Shown in pieces: positions 1 through 15,100 of a stretch of DNA of 64,000 nt. Both the position numbers and the translations under genes were made by a program. This DNA comes from Amaurobius ferox (Eukaryota; Arthropoda; Arachnida; Araneae; Amaurobiidae). Within the stretch, counting starts at the first letter, position 1, and the number at the start of each line of letters is the position of its first letter. Location of the stretch: contig OX578142.1 of NCBI GenBank assembly GCA_951213105.1, positions 7,022,649-7,086,648 of the forward strand. Reading direction: 5' to 3'. The notes under the pieces were generated by a model. It was not told the origin of the DNA, ran no database searches, and saw only the letters and a list, made by a program, of their open reading frames with translations.

Positions 1-1044
1 CAATCAAATTAATGAATTATCCTTATATGATCGATGGCACAAAAAGGAGTGTGTGCTTCCGTTCTTGCTATATTGACTAGAAATTAGCTATTTTAGTGTG
101 ACGTTACGAGTTTATGCAATCAAATTAATGAATTATCCTTATATTAACGATGGCACAATAAGGTGTGTGTGCTTCCGATCTTGCTATATTGACTAGAAAT
201 TAGCTATTTTAGAGTGACTTTACGAGTTTGTGCAATCAAATTAATGAATTATCCTTATATGAACGATGGCACAAAAAGAAGTGTGGGCTTACGTTCTTGC
301 TATATTGACTAGAAATTAGCAATTTCAGCGGGACGTTACGAGTTTACGCAATCAAGTTTATGAATTATCGTTATATGAACGATGGCACAATAAGGAATGT
401 GTACTTCCCTTTTTGCTGTATTGACTAGAAATTAGCTATTTCAAAGTGACATTACGAGTTTATGCAATCAAATCTATGAATTATCCTTATATGAACGATG
501 GCACAATAAGGAGTTTGTGCTTCCGCTCTTGCTATATTGACTAGCAATTAGCTATTTTAGAGTGACGTTACGAGTTTAAGCAATCAAATTAATGAATAAT
601 CCTTATATGAACGATGGCACAATAAGGAGTGTGTGCTTCCTTTCTTGCTATATTGACTAGAATATAACTATTTCAGAATGACGTTACGAGTGTATGCAAT
701 CAAATTAATGAATTATCCTTATATGAACGATGGCACAATAAGGAGTGTGTGCTTCCGTTCTTGCTATATTGACAAGAAATTAGCTATTTCAAAGTGACGT
801 TACGAGTTTATGCAATCAAATAAATGAATTGTCCTTATATGAACGATGGCACAATAAGGTGTGTGTGCTTCCGTTTTTGCTATATTGACTAGAAATTAGC
901 TACTTTAGAGTGACGTTACGAGTTTATGCAATCAAATTAATGAATTATCCTTATATGAGCGATGGCACAATAAGGAGTGTGTGCTTCCGTTCTTGCTATA
1001 TTGACTAGAAATTAGCTGTTTGAGAGAGACGTTACGAGTATATG

Positions 1045-4000
1045 CAATAAAATTAATGAATTATCCTTATATGAACGATGGCACAATAAGGAGTGCGTGC
1101 TTCCGTACTTGCTATATTGACTAGAATATAACTATTTTAGAATGACGTTACGAATTTATGCAATCAAATTAATGAATTATCTTTATATGAACGATGGCAC
1201 AATAAAAAGTGTGTGCTTCCGTTCTTGCTATATTGACTCGAAATTAGCTATTTTAGAGTGACGTTACGAGTTTATGCAATCAAATTAATGAATTATCCTT
1301 ATATGATCGTTGGCACAATTAGGAGTGTGTGCTCCCGTTCTTGCTATATTGACTAGATATTAACTATTTTAGACTGACATTACGAGTATATGCAATCAAA
1401 TTAATGAATTATCCTTATATGAACGATGGCACAACAAGGAGTGTGTGCTTCCGTTCTTGCTATATTCAATAGAAACTAGCTACTTTAGAGTGACGTTACG
1501 AGTTTATGCAATCAAATTAATGAATTATCCTTATATGAACGATAGCACAATAAGGAGTGTGTGCATCCGTTCTTGCTATATTGACTAGAAATTACCTATT
1601 TTAGAATGACGTTACGAGTTTATGCAATCAAATTAATGAATTATCCTTATATGAACGATGGCACAATAAGGAGTGTGTGCTTCCGTTCTTGCTATATTGA
1701 CTAGAATATAACTATTTTAGAATGACGTTACGAATTTATGCAATCAAATTAATGAATTATCCTTATATGAACGATGGCACAATAAAGAGTGTGTGCTTCC
1801 GTTCTTGCTATATTGACTCGAAATTAGCTATTTTAGAGTGACGTTACGAGTTTATGCAATCAATTAATGAATTATACTTATATGAACAATGGCACGATAA
1901 GGAGTGTGTGCGTCCGTTCTTGCTTTATTGAATAGAAATTAGCTATTTCAGTGTGACGTTACCAGTTTATGCAATCAAATTAATGAATTATCCTTATATG
2001 AACGATGGTACAATAAGGAGTGTGTGCTTCCGTTCTTGCTATATTGACTAGGATATAACTATTTTAGAATGACGTTACGAGTTTATGCAATCAAATTAAT
2101 GAATTATCCTTATATGAACGATGGCACAATAAGGAGTGTGTGCTTCCGTTCTTGCTATATTGACTAGAAATTAGCTATTTCAAACTGACGTTACGAGTTT
2201 ATGCAATCAAATAAATGAATTATCCTTATATGAACGATGGCACAATAAGGAGTTTGTGCTTCCGCTCTTGCTATATTGACTAGGAAGTAGCTAATTTAGA
2301 TTAACGTTACGAGTTTGGGCAATCAAATTAATGAATTATCCTTATATGAACGATGGCACGATAAGGAGTGTGTGCTTCCGTTTTTGCTATATTGACTAGA
2401 AATTAGCTACTTTAGAGTGACGTTACGAGTTTATGCAATCAAATTAATGAATTATCCTTTTATGAACGATGGCACAATAAGGAGTGTGTGCTTCCGTTCT
2501 TGCTATATTGACTAGAAATTAGCTGTTTGAGAGTGACGTTACGAGTATATGCAATAAAATTAATGAATTATCCTTATATGAACGATAGCACAATAAGGAG
2601 TGTGTGCTTCCGTTCTTGCTATATTGACTAGAATATAACTATTTTAGAATGACGTTACGAATTTATGCAATCAAATTAATGAATTATCTTTATATGAACG
2701 ATGGCACAATAAAAAGTGTGTGCTTCCGTTCTTGCTATATTGACTCGAAATTAGCTATTTTAGAGTGACGTTACGAGTTTATGCAATCAAATTAATGAAT
2801 TATCCTTATATGGTCGATGGCGCAATTAGGAGTGTGTGCTTCCGTTCTTGCTATATTGACTAGATATTAACTATTTTAGACTGACGTTACGAGTATATGC
2901 AATCAAATTAATGAATTATCCTTATATGAACGATGGCACAACAAGGAGTGTGTGCTTCCGTTCTTGCTATATTGAATAGAAACTAGCTATTTTAGAGTGA
3001 CGTTACGAGTTTATGCAATCAAATTAATGAATTATACTTATATGAACGATAGCATAATAAGGAGTGTGTGCATCCGTTCTTGCTATATTGACTAGAAATT
3101 ACCTATTTTAGAATGACGTTACGAGTTTATGCAATCAAATTAATGAATTATCCTTATATGAACGATGGCACAATAAGGAGTGTGTGCTTCCGTTCTTGCT
3201 ATATTGACTAGAATATAACTATTTTAGAATGACGTTACGAATTTATGCAATCAAATTAATGAATTATCCTTATATGAACGATGGCACAATAAAGAGTGTG
3301 TGCTTCCGTTCTTGCTATATTGACTCGAAATTAGCTATTTTAGAGTGACGTTACGAGTTTATGCAATCAATTAATGAATTATCCTTATATGAACAATGGC
3401 ACGATAAGGAGTGTGTGCGTCCGTTCTTGCTTTATTGAATAGAAAATAGCTATTTCAGTGTGACGTTACCAGTTTATGCAATCAAATTAATGAATTATCC
3501 TTATATGAACGATGGCACAATAAGGATTGTGTGCTTCCGTTCTTGCTATATTGACTAGAATATAACTATTTTAGAATGACGTTACGAGTTTATGCAATCA
3601 AATTAATGAATTATCCTTATATGAACGATGGCACAATAAGGAGTGTGTGCTTCCGTTCTTGCTATATTGACTTGAAATTAGCTATTTCAAACTGACGTTA
3701 CGAGTTTATGCAATCAAATAAATGAATTATCCTTATATGAACGATGGCACGATAAGGAGTGTGTGCTTCCGTTTTTGCTATATTGACTAGAAATTAGCTA
3801 CTATAGAGTGACGTTACGAGTTTATGCAATCAAATTAATGAATTATCCTTTTATGAACGATGGCACAATAAGGAGTGTGTGCTTACGTTCTTGTTATATT
3901 GACTAGAAATTAACTATTTTAGAGCGACGTTACGAGTTTATGCAATCAAATTAATGAATTATCCTTATATGAACGATGGCACAATAAGGAGTGTGTGCTT

Positions 4001-4060
4001 CCGTTCTTGCTATATTGACTAGAATATAACTATTTTAGAATGACGTTACGAGTTTATGCA
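1045..4060 (+). repeat. Nested 13-monomer repeat (1507 bp), two copies
   Basis: The sequence CTGTTTGAGAG followed by GTATATGCAATAAAATT occurs before 1045 and before 2552, 1507 bp apart (13 x 116 minus 1). AATAAAAAGTG, the CAATTAGG monomer, AACAAGGAGTG, GATAGCA and the AACAATGGCACGATAAGG monomer follow in the same order in both. The second copy lacks the GGAAGTAGCTAATTTAG monomer present near 2280. The pair recurs inside the other 48-monomer units. Confidence 0.82.
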
Positions 4061-6607
4061 ATCAAATTAATGAATTATCCTTATATGAACGATGGCAAAA
4101 TAAGGAGTGTGTGCTTCCTTTCTTTCTACTTTGATTAGAAATTAGCTATTTTAGAGTGACCTTACGAATTTATGCAATCAAATTGATGAATTATCCTTAT
4201 ATGAACGATAGCACAATAAGGAGTGTGTGCCTCCGATCTTGCTATATTGACTAGAAGTTAGCTATTTTAGAGTGATCTTACGAGTTTGTGCAATAAAATT
4301 AATGAATTATAATTATATGAACGATGGCAGAATAAGGAGTGTGTACTTCCGTTCTTGCTATATTGAATAGAAATTAGCTATTTTAGAGTCACGTTACGAA
4401 TTTATGCAATCAAATTAATGAATTATCCTTATATGAACGATGGCACAATAAGGAGTGTGTGCTTCCGTTCTTGCTATATTGACTAGAATTTAGTTGTTTT
4501 AGAATGACGTTACGAGTTTATACAATCAAATTAATGAATTATCCTTATATGAACGATGGCACAATAAAGAGTGTGTGCTTCCGTTCTTGCTATATTGATT
4601 CGAAATTATGTATTTTAGAGTGACGTTACGAGTTTATGCAATCAATTAATGAATTATCCTTATATGCACAATGGCACGATAAGGAGTGTGTGCGTCCATT
4701 CTTGCTTTATTGAATAGAAATTAGCTATTTCAGTGTGACGTTACGAGTTTATGCAATCAAATTAATGAATTATCCTTATATGAACAATGCACAATAAGGT
4801 TTATGTGCTTCCGTTCTTGCTATATTGACTGGCAATTAGCTATTTTAGAGTGACGTTACGAGTTTAAGCAATCAAATTAATGAATAATCCTTATATGAAC
4901 GATGGCACAGTAAGGAGTGTGTGCTTCCTTTCTTGCTATACTGACTAGAATATAACTATTTTAAAATGACGTTACGAGTTTATGCAATCAAATTAATGAA
5001 TTATCCTTATATGAACGATGGCACAATAAAGAGTGTGTGCTTCCGTTCTTGCTATATTGACTCGAAATTAGCTGTTTGAGAGTGACGTTACGAGTATATG
5101 CAATCAAATTAATGAATTATCCTTATATGAACGATGGCACAATAAGGAGTGTGTGCTTCCGTTCTTGCTATATTGACTAGAATATAACTATTTTAGAATG
5201 ACGTTACGAATTTATCCAATCAAATTAATGAATTATCCTTATATGAACGATGGCACAAAAAGGAGTTAGTGCTTCCTTTCTTGCTATATTGACTAGATAT
5301 TAACTATTTTAGACTGACGTTACGAGTTTATGCAATCAAATTAATGAATTATCCTTATATGAACGATGGCAAAATAAGGAGTGTGTGCTTCCGTTCTTGC
5401 TATATCAACTAGAAATTAGCTAATATAGAGTGACGTTACGAGTTTATGCAATCAAATTAATGAATTATCCTTATATGAACGATGGCACAATACGGAGTAT
5501 GTGCTTCCGTTCTTGCTATATTGACTAGAAATTAGCTATTTTAGAGTGACGTTACGAGTTTATGCAATCAATTAATGAATTATCCTTATATGAACAATGG
5601 CACGATAAGGAGTGTGTGCGTCCGTTCTTGCTTTATTGAATAGAAAATAGCTATTTCAGTGTGACGTTACCAGTTTATGCAATCAAATTAATGAATTATC
5701 CTTATATGAACGATGGCACAATAAGGATTGTGTGCTTCCGTTCTTGCTATATTGACTAGAATATAACTATTTTAGAATGACGTTACGAGTTTATGCAATC
5801 AAATTAATGAATTATCCTTATATGAACGATGGCACAATAAGGAGTGTGTGCTTCCGTTCTTGCTATATTGACTAGAAATTAGTTATTTCAAACTGACGTT
5901 ACGAGTTTATGCAATCAAATAAATGAATTATCCTTATATGAACGATGGCACAATAAGGAGTTTGTGCTTCCGCTCTTGCTATATTGACTAGGAAGTAGCT
6001 AATTTAGAGTAACGTTACGAGTTTGGGCAATCAAATTAATGAATTATCCTTATATGAACGATGGCACGATAAGGAGTGTGTGCTTCCGTTTTTGCTATAT
6101 TGACTAGAAATTAGCTACTTTAGAGTGACGTTACGAGTTTATGCAATCAAATTAATGAATTACCCTTTTATGAACGATGGCACAATAAGGAGTGTGTGCT
6201 TACGTTCTTGCTATATTGACTAGAAATTAACTATTTTAGAGCGACGTTACGAGTTTATGCAATCAAATTAATGAATTATCCTTATATGAACGATGGCACA
6301 ATAAGGAGTGTGTGCTTCCGTTCTTGCTATATTGACTAGAATATAACTATTTTAGAATGACGTTACGAGTTTATGCAATCAAATTAATGAATTATCCTTA
6401 TATGAACGATGGCAAAATAAGGAGTGTGTGCTTCCTTTCTTTCTTCTTTGATTAGAAATTAGCTATTTTAGAGTGACCTTACGAATTTATGCAATCAAAT
6501 TGATGAATTATCCTTATATGAACGATAGCACAATAAGGAGTGTGTGCCTCCGATCTTGCTATATTGACTAGAAGTTAGCTATTTTAGAGTGACCTTACGA
6601 GTATATG
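1045..6607 (+). repeat. 48-monomer HOR unit, copy 1 (5563 bp)
   Basis: It starts at a CAATAAAATT monomer followed by GGAGTGCGTGCTTCC and CGTACTTGC, and the same junction recurs at 6608. Markers inside recur at constant spacing, for example TGGTCGATGG at 2811 and 8375 (5564 apart; the extra base is one inserted near 6770). The length is 48 x 116 minus five single-base deletions carried by 115-bp monomer types. Confidence 0.88.
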
Positions 6608-9600
6608 CAATAAAATTAATGAATTATCCTTATATGAACGATGGCACAATAAGGAGTGCGTGCTTCCGTACTTGCTATATTGACTAGAATATAACTATTT
6701 TAGAATGACGTTACGAATTTATGCAATCAAATTAATGAATTATCTTTATATGAACGATGGCACAATAAAAAATTGTGTGCTTCCGTTCTTGCTATATTGA
6801 CTCGAAATTAGCTATTTTAGAGTGACGTTACGAGTTTATGCAATCAAATTAATGAATTATCCTTATATGATCGATGGCACAATTAGGAGTGTGTGCTCCC
6901 GTTCTTGCTATATTGACTAGATATTAACTATTTTAGACTGACATTACGAGTATATGCAATCAAATTAATGAATTATCCTTATATGAACGATGGCACAACA
7001 AGGAGTGTGTGCTTCCGTTCTTGCTATATTCAATAGAAACTAGCTACTTTAGAGTGACGTTACGAGTTTATGCAATCAAATTAATGAATTATCCTTATAT
7101 GAACGATAGCACAATAAGGAGTGTGTGCATCCGTTCTTGCTATATTGACTAGAAATTACCTATTTTAGAATGACGTTACGAGTTTATGCAATCAAATTAA
7201 TGAATTATCCTTATATGAACGATGGCACAATAAGGAGTGTGTGCTTCCGTTCTTGCTATATTGACTAGAATATAACTATTTTAGAATGACGTTACGAATT
7301 TATGCAATCAAATTAATGAATTATCCTTATATGAACGATGGCACAATAAAGAGTGTGTGCTTCCGTTCTTGCTATATTGACTCGAAATTAGCTATTTTAG
7401 AGTGACGTTACGAGTTTATGCAATCAATTAATGAATTATACTTATATGAACAATGGCACGATAAGGAGTGTGTGCGTCCGTTCTTGCTTTATTGAATAGA
7501 AATTAGCTATTTCAGTGTGACGTTACCAGTTTATGCAATCAAATTAATGAATTATCCTTATATGAACGATGGTACAATAAGGAGTGTGTGCTTCCGTTCT
7601 TGCTATATTGACTAGGATATAACTATTTTAGAATGACGTTACGAGTTTATGCAATCAAATTAATGAATTATCCTTATATGAACGATGGCACAATAAGGAG
7701 TGTGTGCTTCCGTTCTTGCTATATTGACTAGAAATTAGCTATTTCAAACTGACGTTACGAGTTTATGCAATCAAATAAATGAATTATCCTTATATGAACG
7801 ATGGCACAATAAGGAGTTTGTGCTTCCGCTCTTGCTATATTGACTAGGAAGTAGCTAATTTAGATTAACGTTACGAGTTTGGGCAATCAAATTAATGAAT
7901 TATCCTTATATGAACGATGGCACGATAAGGAGTGTGTGCTTCCGTTTTTGCTATATTGACTAGAAATTAGCTACTTTAGAGTGACGTTAAGAGTTCATGC
8001 AATCAAATTAATGAATTATCCTTTTATGAACGATGGCACAATAAGGAGTGTGTGCTTCCGTTCTTGCTATATTGACTAGAAATTAGCTGTTTGAGAGTGA
8101 CGTTACGAGTATATGCAATAAAATTAATGAATTATCCTTATATGAACGATAGCACAATAAGGAGTGTGTGCTTCCGTTCTTGCTATATTGACTAGAATAT
8201 AACTATTTTAGAATGACGTTACGAATTTATGCAATCAAATTAATGAATTATCTTTATATGAACGATGGCACAATAAAAAGTGTGTGCTTCCGTTCTTGCT
8301 ATATTGACTCGAAATTAGCTATTTTAGAGTGACGTTACGAGTTTATGCAATCAAATTAATGAATTATCCTTATATGGTCGATGGCGCAATTAGGAGTGTG
8401 TGCTTCCGTTCTTGCTATATTGACTAGATATTAACTATTTTAGACTGACGTTACGAGTATATGCAATCAAATTAATGAATTATCCTTATATGAACGATGG
8501 CACAACAAGGAGTGTGTGCTTCCGTTCTTGCTATATTGAATAGAAACTAGCTATTTTAGAGTGACGTTACGAGTTTATGCAATCAAATTAATGAATTATA
8601 CTTATATGAACGATAGCACAATAAGGAGTGTGTGCATCCGTTCTTGCTATATTGACTAGAAATTACCTATTTTAGAATGACGTTACGAGTTTATGCAATC
8701 AAATTAATGAATTATCCTTATATGAACGATGGCACAATAAGGAGTGTGTGCTTCCGTTCTTGCTATATTGACTAGAATATAACTATTTTAGAATGACGTT
8801 ACGAATTTATGCAATCAAATTAATGAATTATCCTTATATGAACGATGGCACAATAAAGAGTGTGTGCTTCCGTTCTTGCTATATTGACTCGAAATTAGCT
8901 ATTTTAGAGTGACGTTACGAGTTTATGCAATCAATTAATGAATTATCCTTATATGAACAATGGCACGATAAGGAGTGTGTGCGTCCGTTCTTGCTTTATT
9001 GAATAGAAAAAAGCTATTTCAGTGTGACGTTACCAGTTTATGCAATCAAATTAATGAATTATCCTTATATGAACGATGGCACAATAAGGATTGTGTGCTT
9101 CCGTTCTTGCTATATTGACTAGAATATAACTATTTTAGAATGACGTTACGAGTTTATGCAATCAAATTAATGAATTATCCTTATATGAACGATGGCACAA
9201 TAAGGAGTGTGTGCTTCCGTTCTTGCTATATTGACTTGAAATTAGCTATTTCAAACTGACGTTACGAGTTTATGCAATCAAATAAATGAATTATCCTTAT
9301 ATGAACGATGGCACGATAAGGAGTGTGTGCTTCCGTTTTTGCTATATTGACTAGAAATTAGCTACTATAGAGTGACGTTACGAGTTTATGCAATCAAATT
9401 AATGAATTATCCTTTTATGAACGATGGCACAATAAGGAGTGTGTGCTTACGTTCTTGTTATATTGACTAGAAATTAACTATTTTAGAGCGACGTTACGAG
9501 TTTATGCAATCAAATTAATGAATTATTCTTATATGAACGATGGCACAATAAGGAGTGTGTGCTTCCGTTCTTGCTATATTGACTAGAATATAACTATTTT

Positions 9601-12171
9601 AGAATGACGTTACGAGTTTATGCAATCAAATTAATGAATTATCCTTATATGAACGATGGCAAAATAAGGAGTGTGTGCTTCCTTTCTTTCTACTTTGATT
9701 AGAAATTAGCTATTTTAGAGTGACCTTACGAATTTATGCAATCAAATTGATGAATTATCCTTATATGAACGATAGCACAATAAGGAGTGTGTGCCTCCGA
9801 TCTTGCTATATTGACTAGAAGTTAGCTATTTTAGAGTGATCTTACGAGTTTGTGCAATAAAATTAATGAATTATAATTATATGAACGATGGCAGAATAAG
9901 GAGTGTGTACTTCCGTTCTTGCTATATTGAATAGAAATTAGCTATTTTAGAGTCACGTTACGAATTTATGCAATCAAATTAATGAATTATCCTTATATGA
10001 ACGATGGCACAATAAGGAGTGTGTGCTTCCGTTCTTGCTATATTGACTAGAATTTAGTTGTTTTAGAATGACGTTACGAGTTTATACAATCAAATTAATG
10101 AATTATCCTTATATGAACGATGGCACAATAAAGAGTGTGTGCTTCCGTTCTTGCTATATTGACTCGAAATTATGTATTTTAGAGTGACGTTACGAGTTTA
10201 TGCAATCAATTAATGAATTATCCTTATATGCACAATGGCACGATAAGGAGTGTGTGCGTCCATTCTTGCTTTATTGAATAGAAATTAGCTATTTCAGTGT
10301 GACGTTACGAGTTTATGCAATCAAATTAATGAATTATCCTTATATGAACAATGCACAATAAGGTTTGTGTGCTTCCGTTCTTGCTATATTGACTGGCAAT
10401 TAGCTATTTTAGAGTGACGTTACGAGTTTAAGCAATCAAATTAATGAATAATCCTTATATGAACGATGGCACAGTAAGGAGTGTGTGCTTCCTTTCTTGC
10501 TATACTGACTAGAATATAACTATTTTAAAATGACGTTACGAGTTTATGCAATCAAATTAATGAATTATCCTTATATGAACGATGGCACAATAAAGAGTGT
10601 GTGCTTCCGTTCTTGCTATATTGACTCGAAATTAGCTGTTTGAGAGTGACGTTACGAGTATATGCAATCAAATTAATGAATTATCCTTATATGAACGATG
10701 GCACAATAAGGAGTGTGTGCTTCCGTTCTTGCTATATTGACTAGAATATAACTATTTTAGAATGACGTTACGAATTTATCCAATCAAATTAATGAATTAT
10801 CCTTATATGAACGATGGCACAAAAAGGAGTTAGTGCTTCCTTTCTTGCTATATTGACTAGATATTAACTATTTTAGACTGACGTTACGAGTTTATGCAAT
10901 CAAATTAATGAATTATCCTTATATGAACGATGGCAAAATAAGGAGTGTGTGCTTCCGTTCTTGCTATATCAACTAGAAATTAGCTAATATAGAGTGACGT
11001 TACGAGTTTATGCAATCAAATTAATGAATTATCCTTATATGAACGATGGCACAATACGGAGTATGTGCTTCCGTTCTTGCTATATTGACTAGAAATTAGC
11101 TATTTTAGAGTGACGTTACGAGTTTATGCAATCAATTAATGAATTATCCTTATATGAACAATGGCACGATAAGGAGTGTGTGCGTCCGTTCTTGCTTTAT
11201 TGAATAGAAAATAGCTATTTCAGTGTGACGTTACCAGTTTATGCAATCAAATTAATGAATTATCCTTATATGAACGATGGCACAATAAGGATTGTGTGCT
11301 TCCGTTCTTGCTATATTGACTAGAATATAACTATTTTAGAATGACGTTACGAGTTTATGCAATCAAATTAATGAATTATCCTTATATGAACGATGGCACA
11401 ATAAGGAGTGTGTGCTTCCGTTCTTGCTATATTGACTAGAAATTAGTTATTTCAAACTGACGTTACGAGTTTATGCAATCAAATAAATGAATTATCCTTA
11501 TATGAACGATGGCACAATAAGGAGTTTGTGCTTCCGCTCTTGCTATATTGACTAGGAAGTAGCTAATTTAGAGTAACGTTACGAGTTTGGGCAATCAAAT
11601 TAATGAATTATCCTTATATGAACGATGGCACGATAAGGAGTGTGTGCTTCCGTTTTTGCTATATTGACTAGAAATTAGCTACTTTAGAGTGACGTTACGA
11701 GTTTATGCAATCAAATTAATGAATTACCCTTTTATGAACGATGGCACAATAAGGAGTGTGTGCTTACGTTCTTGCTATATTGACTAGAAATTAACTATTT
11801 TAGAGCGACGTTACGAGTTTATGCAATCAAATTAATGAATTATCCTTATATGAACGATGGCACAATAAGGAGTGTGTGCTTCCGTTCTTGCTATATTGAC
11901 TAGAATATAACTATTTTAGAATGACGTTACGAGTTTATGCAATCAAATTAATGAATTATCCTTATATGAACGATGGCAAAATAAGGAGTGTGTGCTTCCT
12001 TTCTTTCTTCTTTGATTAGAAATTAGCTATTTTAGAGTGACCTTACGAATTTATGCAATCAAATTGATGAATTATCCTTATATGAACGATAGCACAATAA
12101 GGAGTGTGTGCCTCCGATCTTGCTATATTGACTAGAAGTTAGCTATTTTAGAGTGACCTTACGAGTTTGTG
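6608..12171 (+). repeat. 48-monomer HOR unit, copy 2 (5564 bp)
   Basis: A direct tandem copy of 1045-6607 with the same monomer order and only scattered single-base differences where I compared them. At its end the phase-equivalent site (CAATAAAATT at 12172) is entered from TTTGTG rather than GTATATG, and the monomer order then departs from a third full copy. Confidence 0.86.
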
Positions 12172-15100
12172 CAATAAAATTAATGAATTATCCTTATATG
12201 AACGATGGCAGAATAAGGAGTGTGTACTTCCGTTCTTGCTATATTGACTAGAAATTAGCTACTTTAGAGTGACGTTCCGAGTTTATGCAATCAAATTAAT
12301 GAATTATCCTTTCATGAACGATGGCACAATAAGGAGTGTGTGGATCCGTTCTTGCTATATTGACTAGAAATTACCTATTTTAGAATGACGTTACGAGTTT
12401 ATGCAATCAAATTAATGAATTATCCTTATATGAACGATGGCACAATAAGGAGCGTGTGCTTCCGTTCTTGCTATATTGACTAGAATATAACTATTTTAGA
12501 ATGACGTTACGAATTTATGCAATCAAATTAATGAATTATCCTTATATGAACGATGGCACAATAAAGAGTGTGTGCATCCGTTCTTGCTATATTGACTAGA
12601 GATTACCTATTTTAGAATGACGTTACGAGTTTATGCAATCAAATTAATGAATTATCCTTATATGAACGATGGCACAATAAGGAGTGTGTGCTTCCGTTCT
12701 TGCTATATTGACTAGAAAATAACTATTTTAGAATGACGTTACGAATTTATGCAATCAAATTAATGAATTATCCTTATATGAACGATAGCAAAATAAAGAG
12801 TGTGTGCTTCCGTTCTTGCTATATTGACTCGAAATTAGCTATTTTAGAGTGATGTTACGAGTTTATGCAATCAATTAATGAATTATCCTTATATGAACAA
12901 TGGCACGATAAGGAGTGTGTGCGTCCGTTCTTGCTTTATTGAATAGAAAATAGCTATTTCAGTGTGACGTTACCAGTTTATGCAATCAAATTAATGAATT
13001 ATCCTTATATGAATGATGGCACAATAAGGATTGTGTGCTTCCGTTCTTGCTATATTGACTAGAATATAACTATTTTAGAATGACGTTACGAATTTATGCA
13101 ATCAAATTAATGAATTATCCTTATATAAACGATGGCACAATAAGGAGTGTGTGCTTCCGTTCTTGCTATATTGACTAGAAATTAGCTATTTCAAACTGAC
13201 GTTACGAGTTTATGCAATCAAATAAATGAATTATCCTTATATGAACGATGGCACAATAATTAGTTTGTGCTTCCGCTCTTGCTATATTGACTAGGAAGTA
13301 GCTAATTTAGAGTAACGTTACGAGTTTGGGCAATCAAATTAATGAATTATCCTTATATGAACGATGGCACGATAAGGAGTGTGTGCTTCCGTTTTTGCTA
13401 TATTGACTAGAAATTAGCTACTTTAGAGTGACGTTACGAGTTTATGCAATCAAATTAATGAATTATCCTTTTATGAACGATGGCACAATAAGGAGTGTGT
13501 GCTTCCGTTCTTGCTATATTGACTAGAATATAACTATTTTAGAATGACGTTACGAGTTTATGCAATAAAACTAATGAATTATCCTTATATGAACGATGGC
13601 AAAATAAGGAGTGTGTGCTTCCTTTCTTTCTACTTTGATTAGAAATTAGCTATTTTAGAGTGACCTTACGAATTTATGCAATCAAATTGATGAATTATCC
13701 TTATATGAACGATAGCACAATAAGGAGTGTGTGCCTCCGATCTTGCTATATTGACTAGAAATTAGCTATTTTAGAGTGACCTTACGAGTTTGTGCAATAA
13801 AATTAATGAATTATCCTTATATAAACGATGGCAGAATAAGGAGTGTGTACTTCCGTTCTTGCTATATTGAATAGAAATTAGCTATTTTAGAGTCACGTTA
13901 CGAATTTATGCAATCAAATTAATGAATTATCCTTATATGAACGATGGCACAATAAGGAGTGTGTGCTTCCGTTCTTGCTATATTGACTAGAATTTAGCTG
14001 TTTTAGAATGACGTTACGAGTTTATACAATCAAATTAATGAATTATCCTTATATGAACGATGGCACAATAAAGAGTGTGTGCTTCCGTTCTTGCTATATT
14101 GACTCGAAATTATCTATTTTAGAGTGACGTTACGAGTTTATGCAATCAATTAATGAATTATCCTTATATGCACAATGGCACGATAAGGAGTGTGTGCATC
14201 CATTCTTGCTTTATTGAATAGAAATTAGCTATTTCAGTGTGACTTTACGAGTTTATGCAATCAAATTAATGAATTATCCTTATATGAACAATGCACAATA
14301 AGGTTTGTGTGCTTCCGTTCTTGCTATATTGACTGGCAATTAGTTATTTTAGAGTGACGTTACGAGTTTAAGCAATCAAAATAATGAATAATCCTTATAT
14401 GAACGATGGCACAGTAAGGAGTGTGTGCTTCCTTTCTTGCTATACTGACTAGAATATAACTATTTTAGAATGACGTTACGAGTTTATGCAATCAAATTAA
14501 TGAATTATCCTTATATGAACGATGGCACAATAAGGAGTGTGTGCTTCCGTTCTTGCTATATTGACAAGAATATAACTATTTTAGAATGACGTTACGAATT
14601 TATGCAATCAAATTAATGAATTATCCTTATATGAACGATGGCACAATAAAGAGTGTGTGCTTCCGTTCTTGCTGTATTGACTCGAAATTATCTATTTTAG
14701 AGTGACGTTACGAGTTTCTGCAATCAATTAATGAATTATCCTTATATGCACAATGGCACGATAAGGAGTGTGTGCGTCCATTCTTGCTTTATTGAATAGA
14801 AATTAGCTATTTCAGTGTGACGTTACCAGTTTATCCAATCAAATTAATGAATTATCCTTATATGAACGATGGCACAAAAAGGAGTTAGTGCTTCCTTTCT
14901 TGCTATATTGACTAGAAATTAGCTACTTTAGAGTGACGTTCCGAGTATATGCAATCAAATTAATGAATTATCCTTTCATGAACGATGGCACAATAAGGAG
15001 TTTGTGCTTCCGTTCTTGCTATATTGACTAGAAATTAGCTATTTTTGAGTGACGTTAAGAGTTTATGCAATCAAATTAATGAATTATCCTTATATGAACG

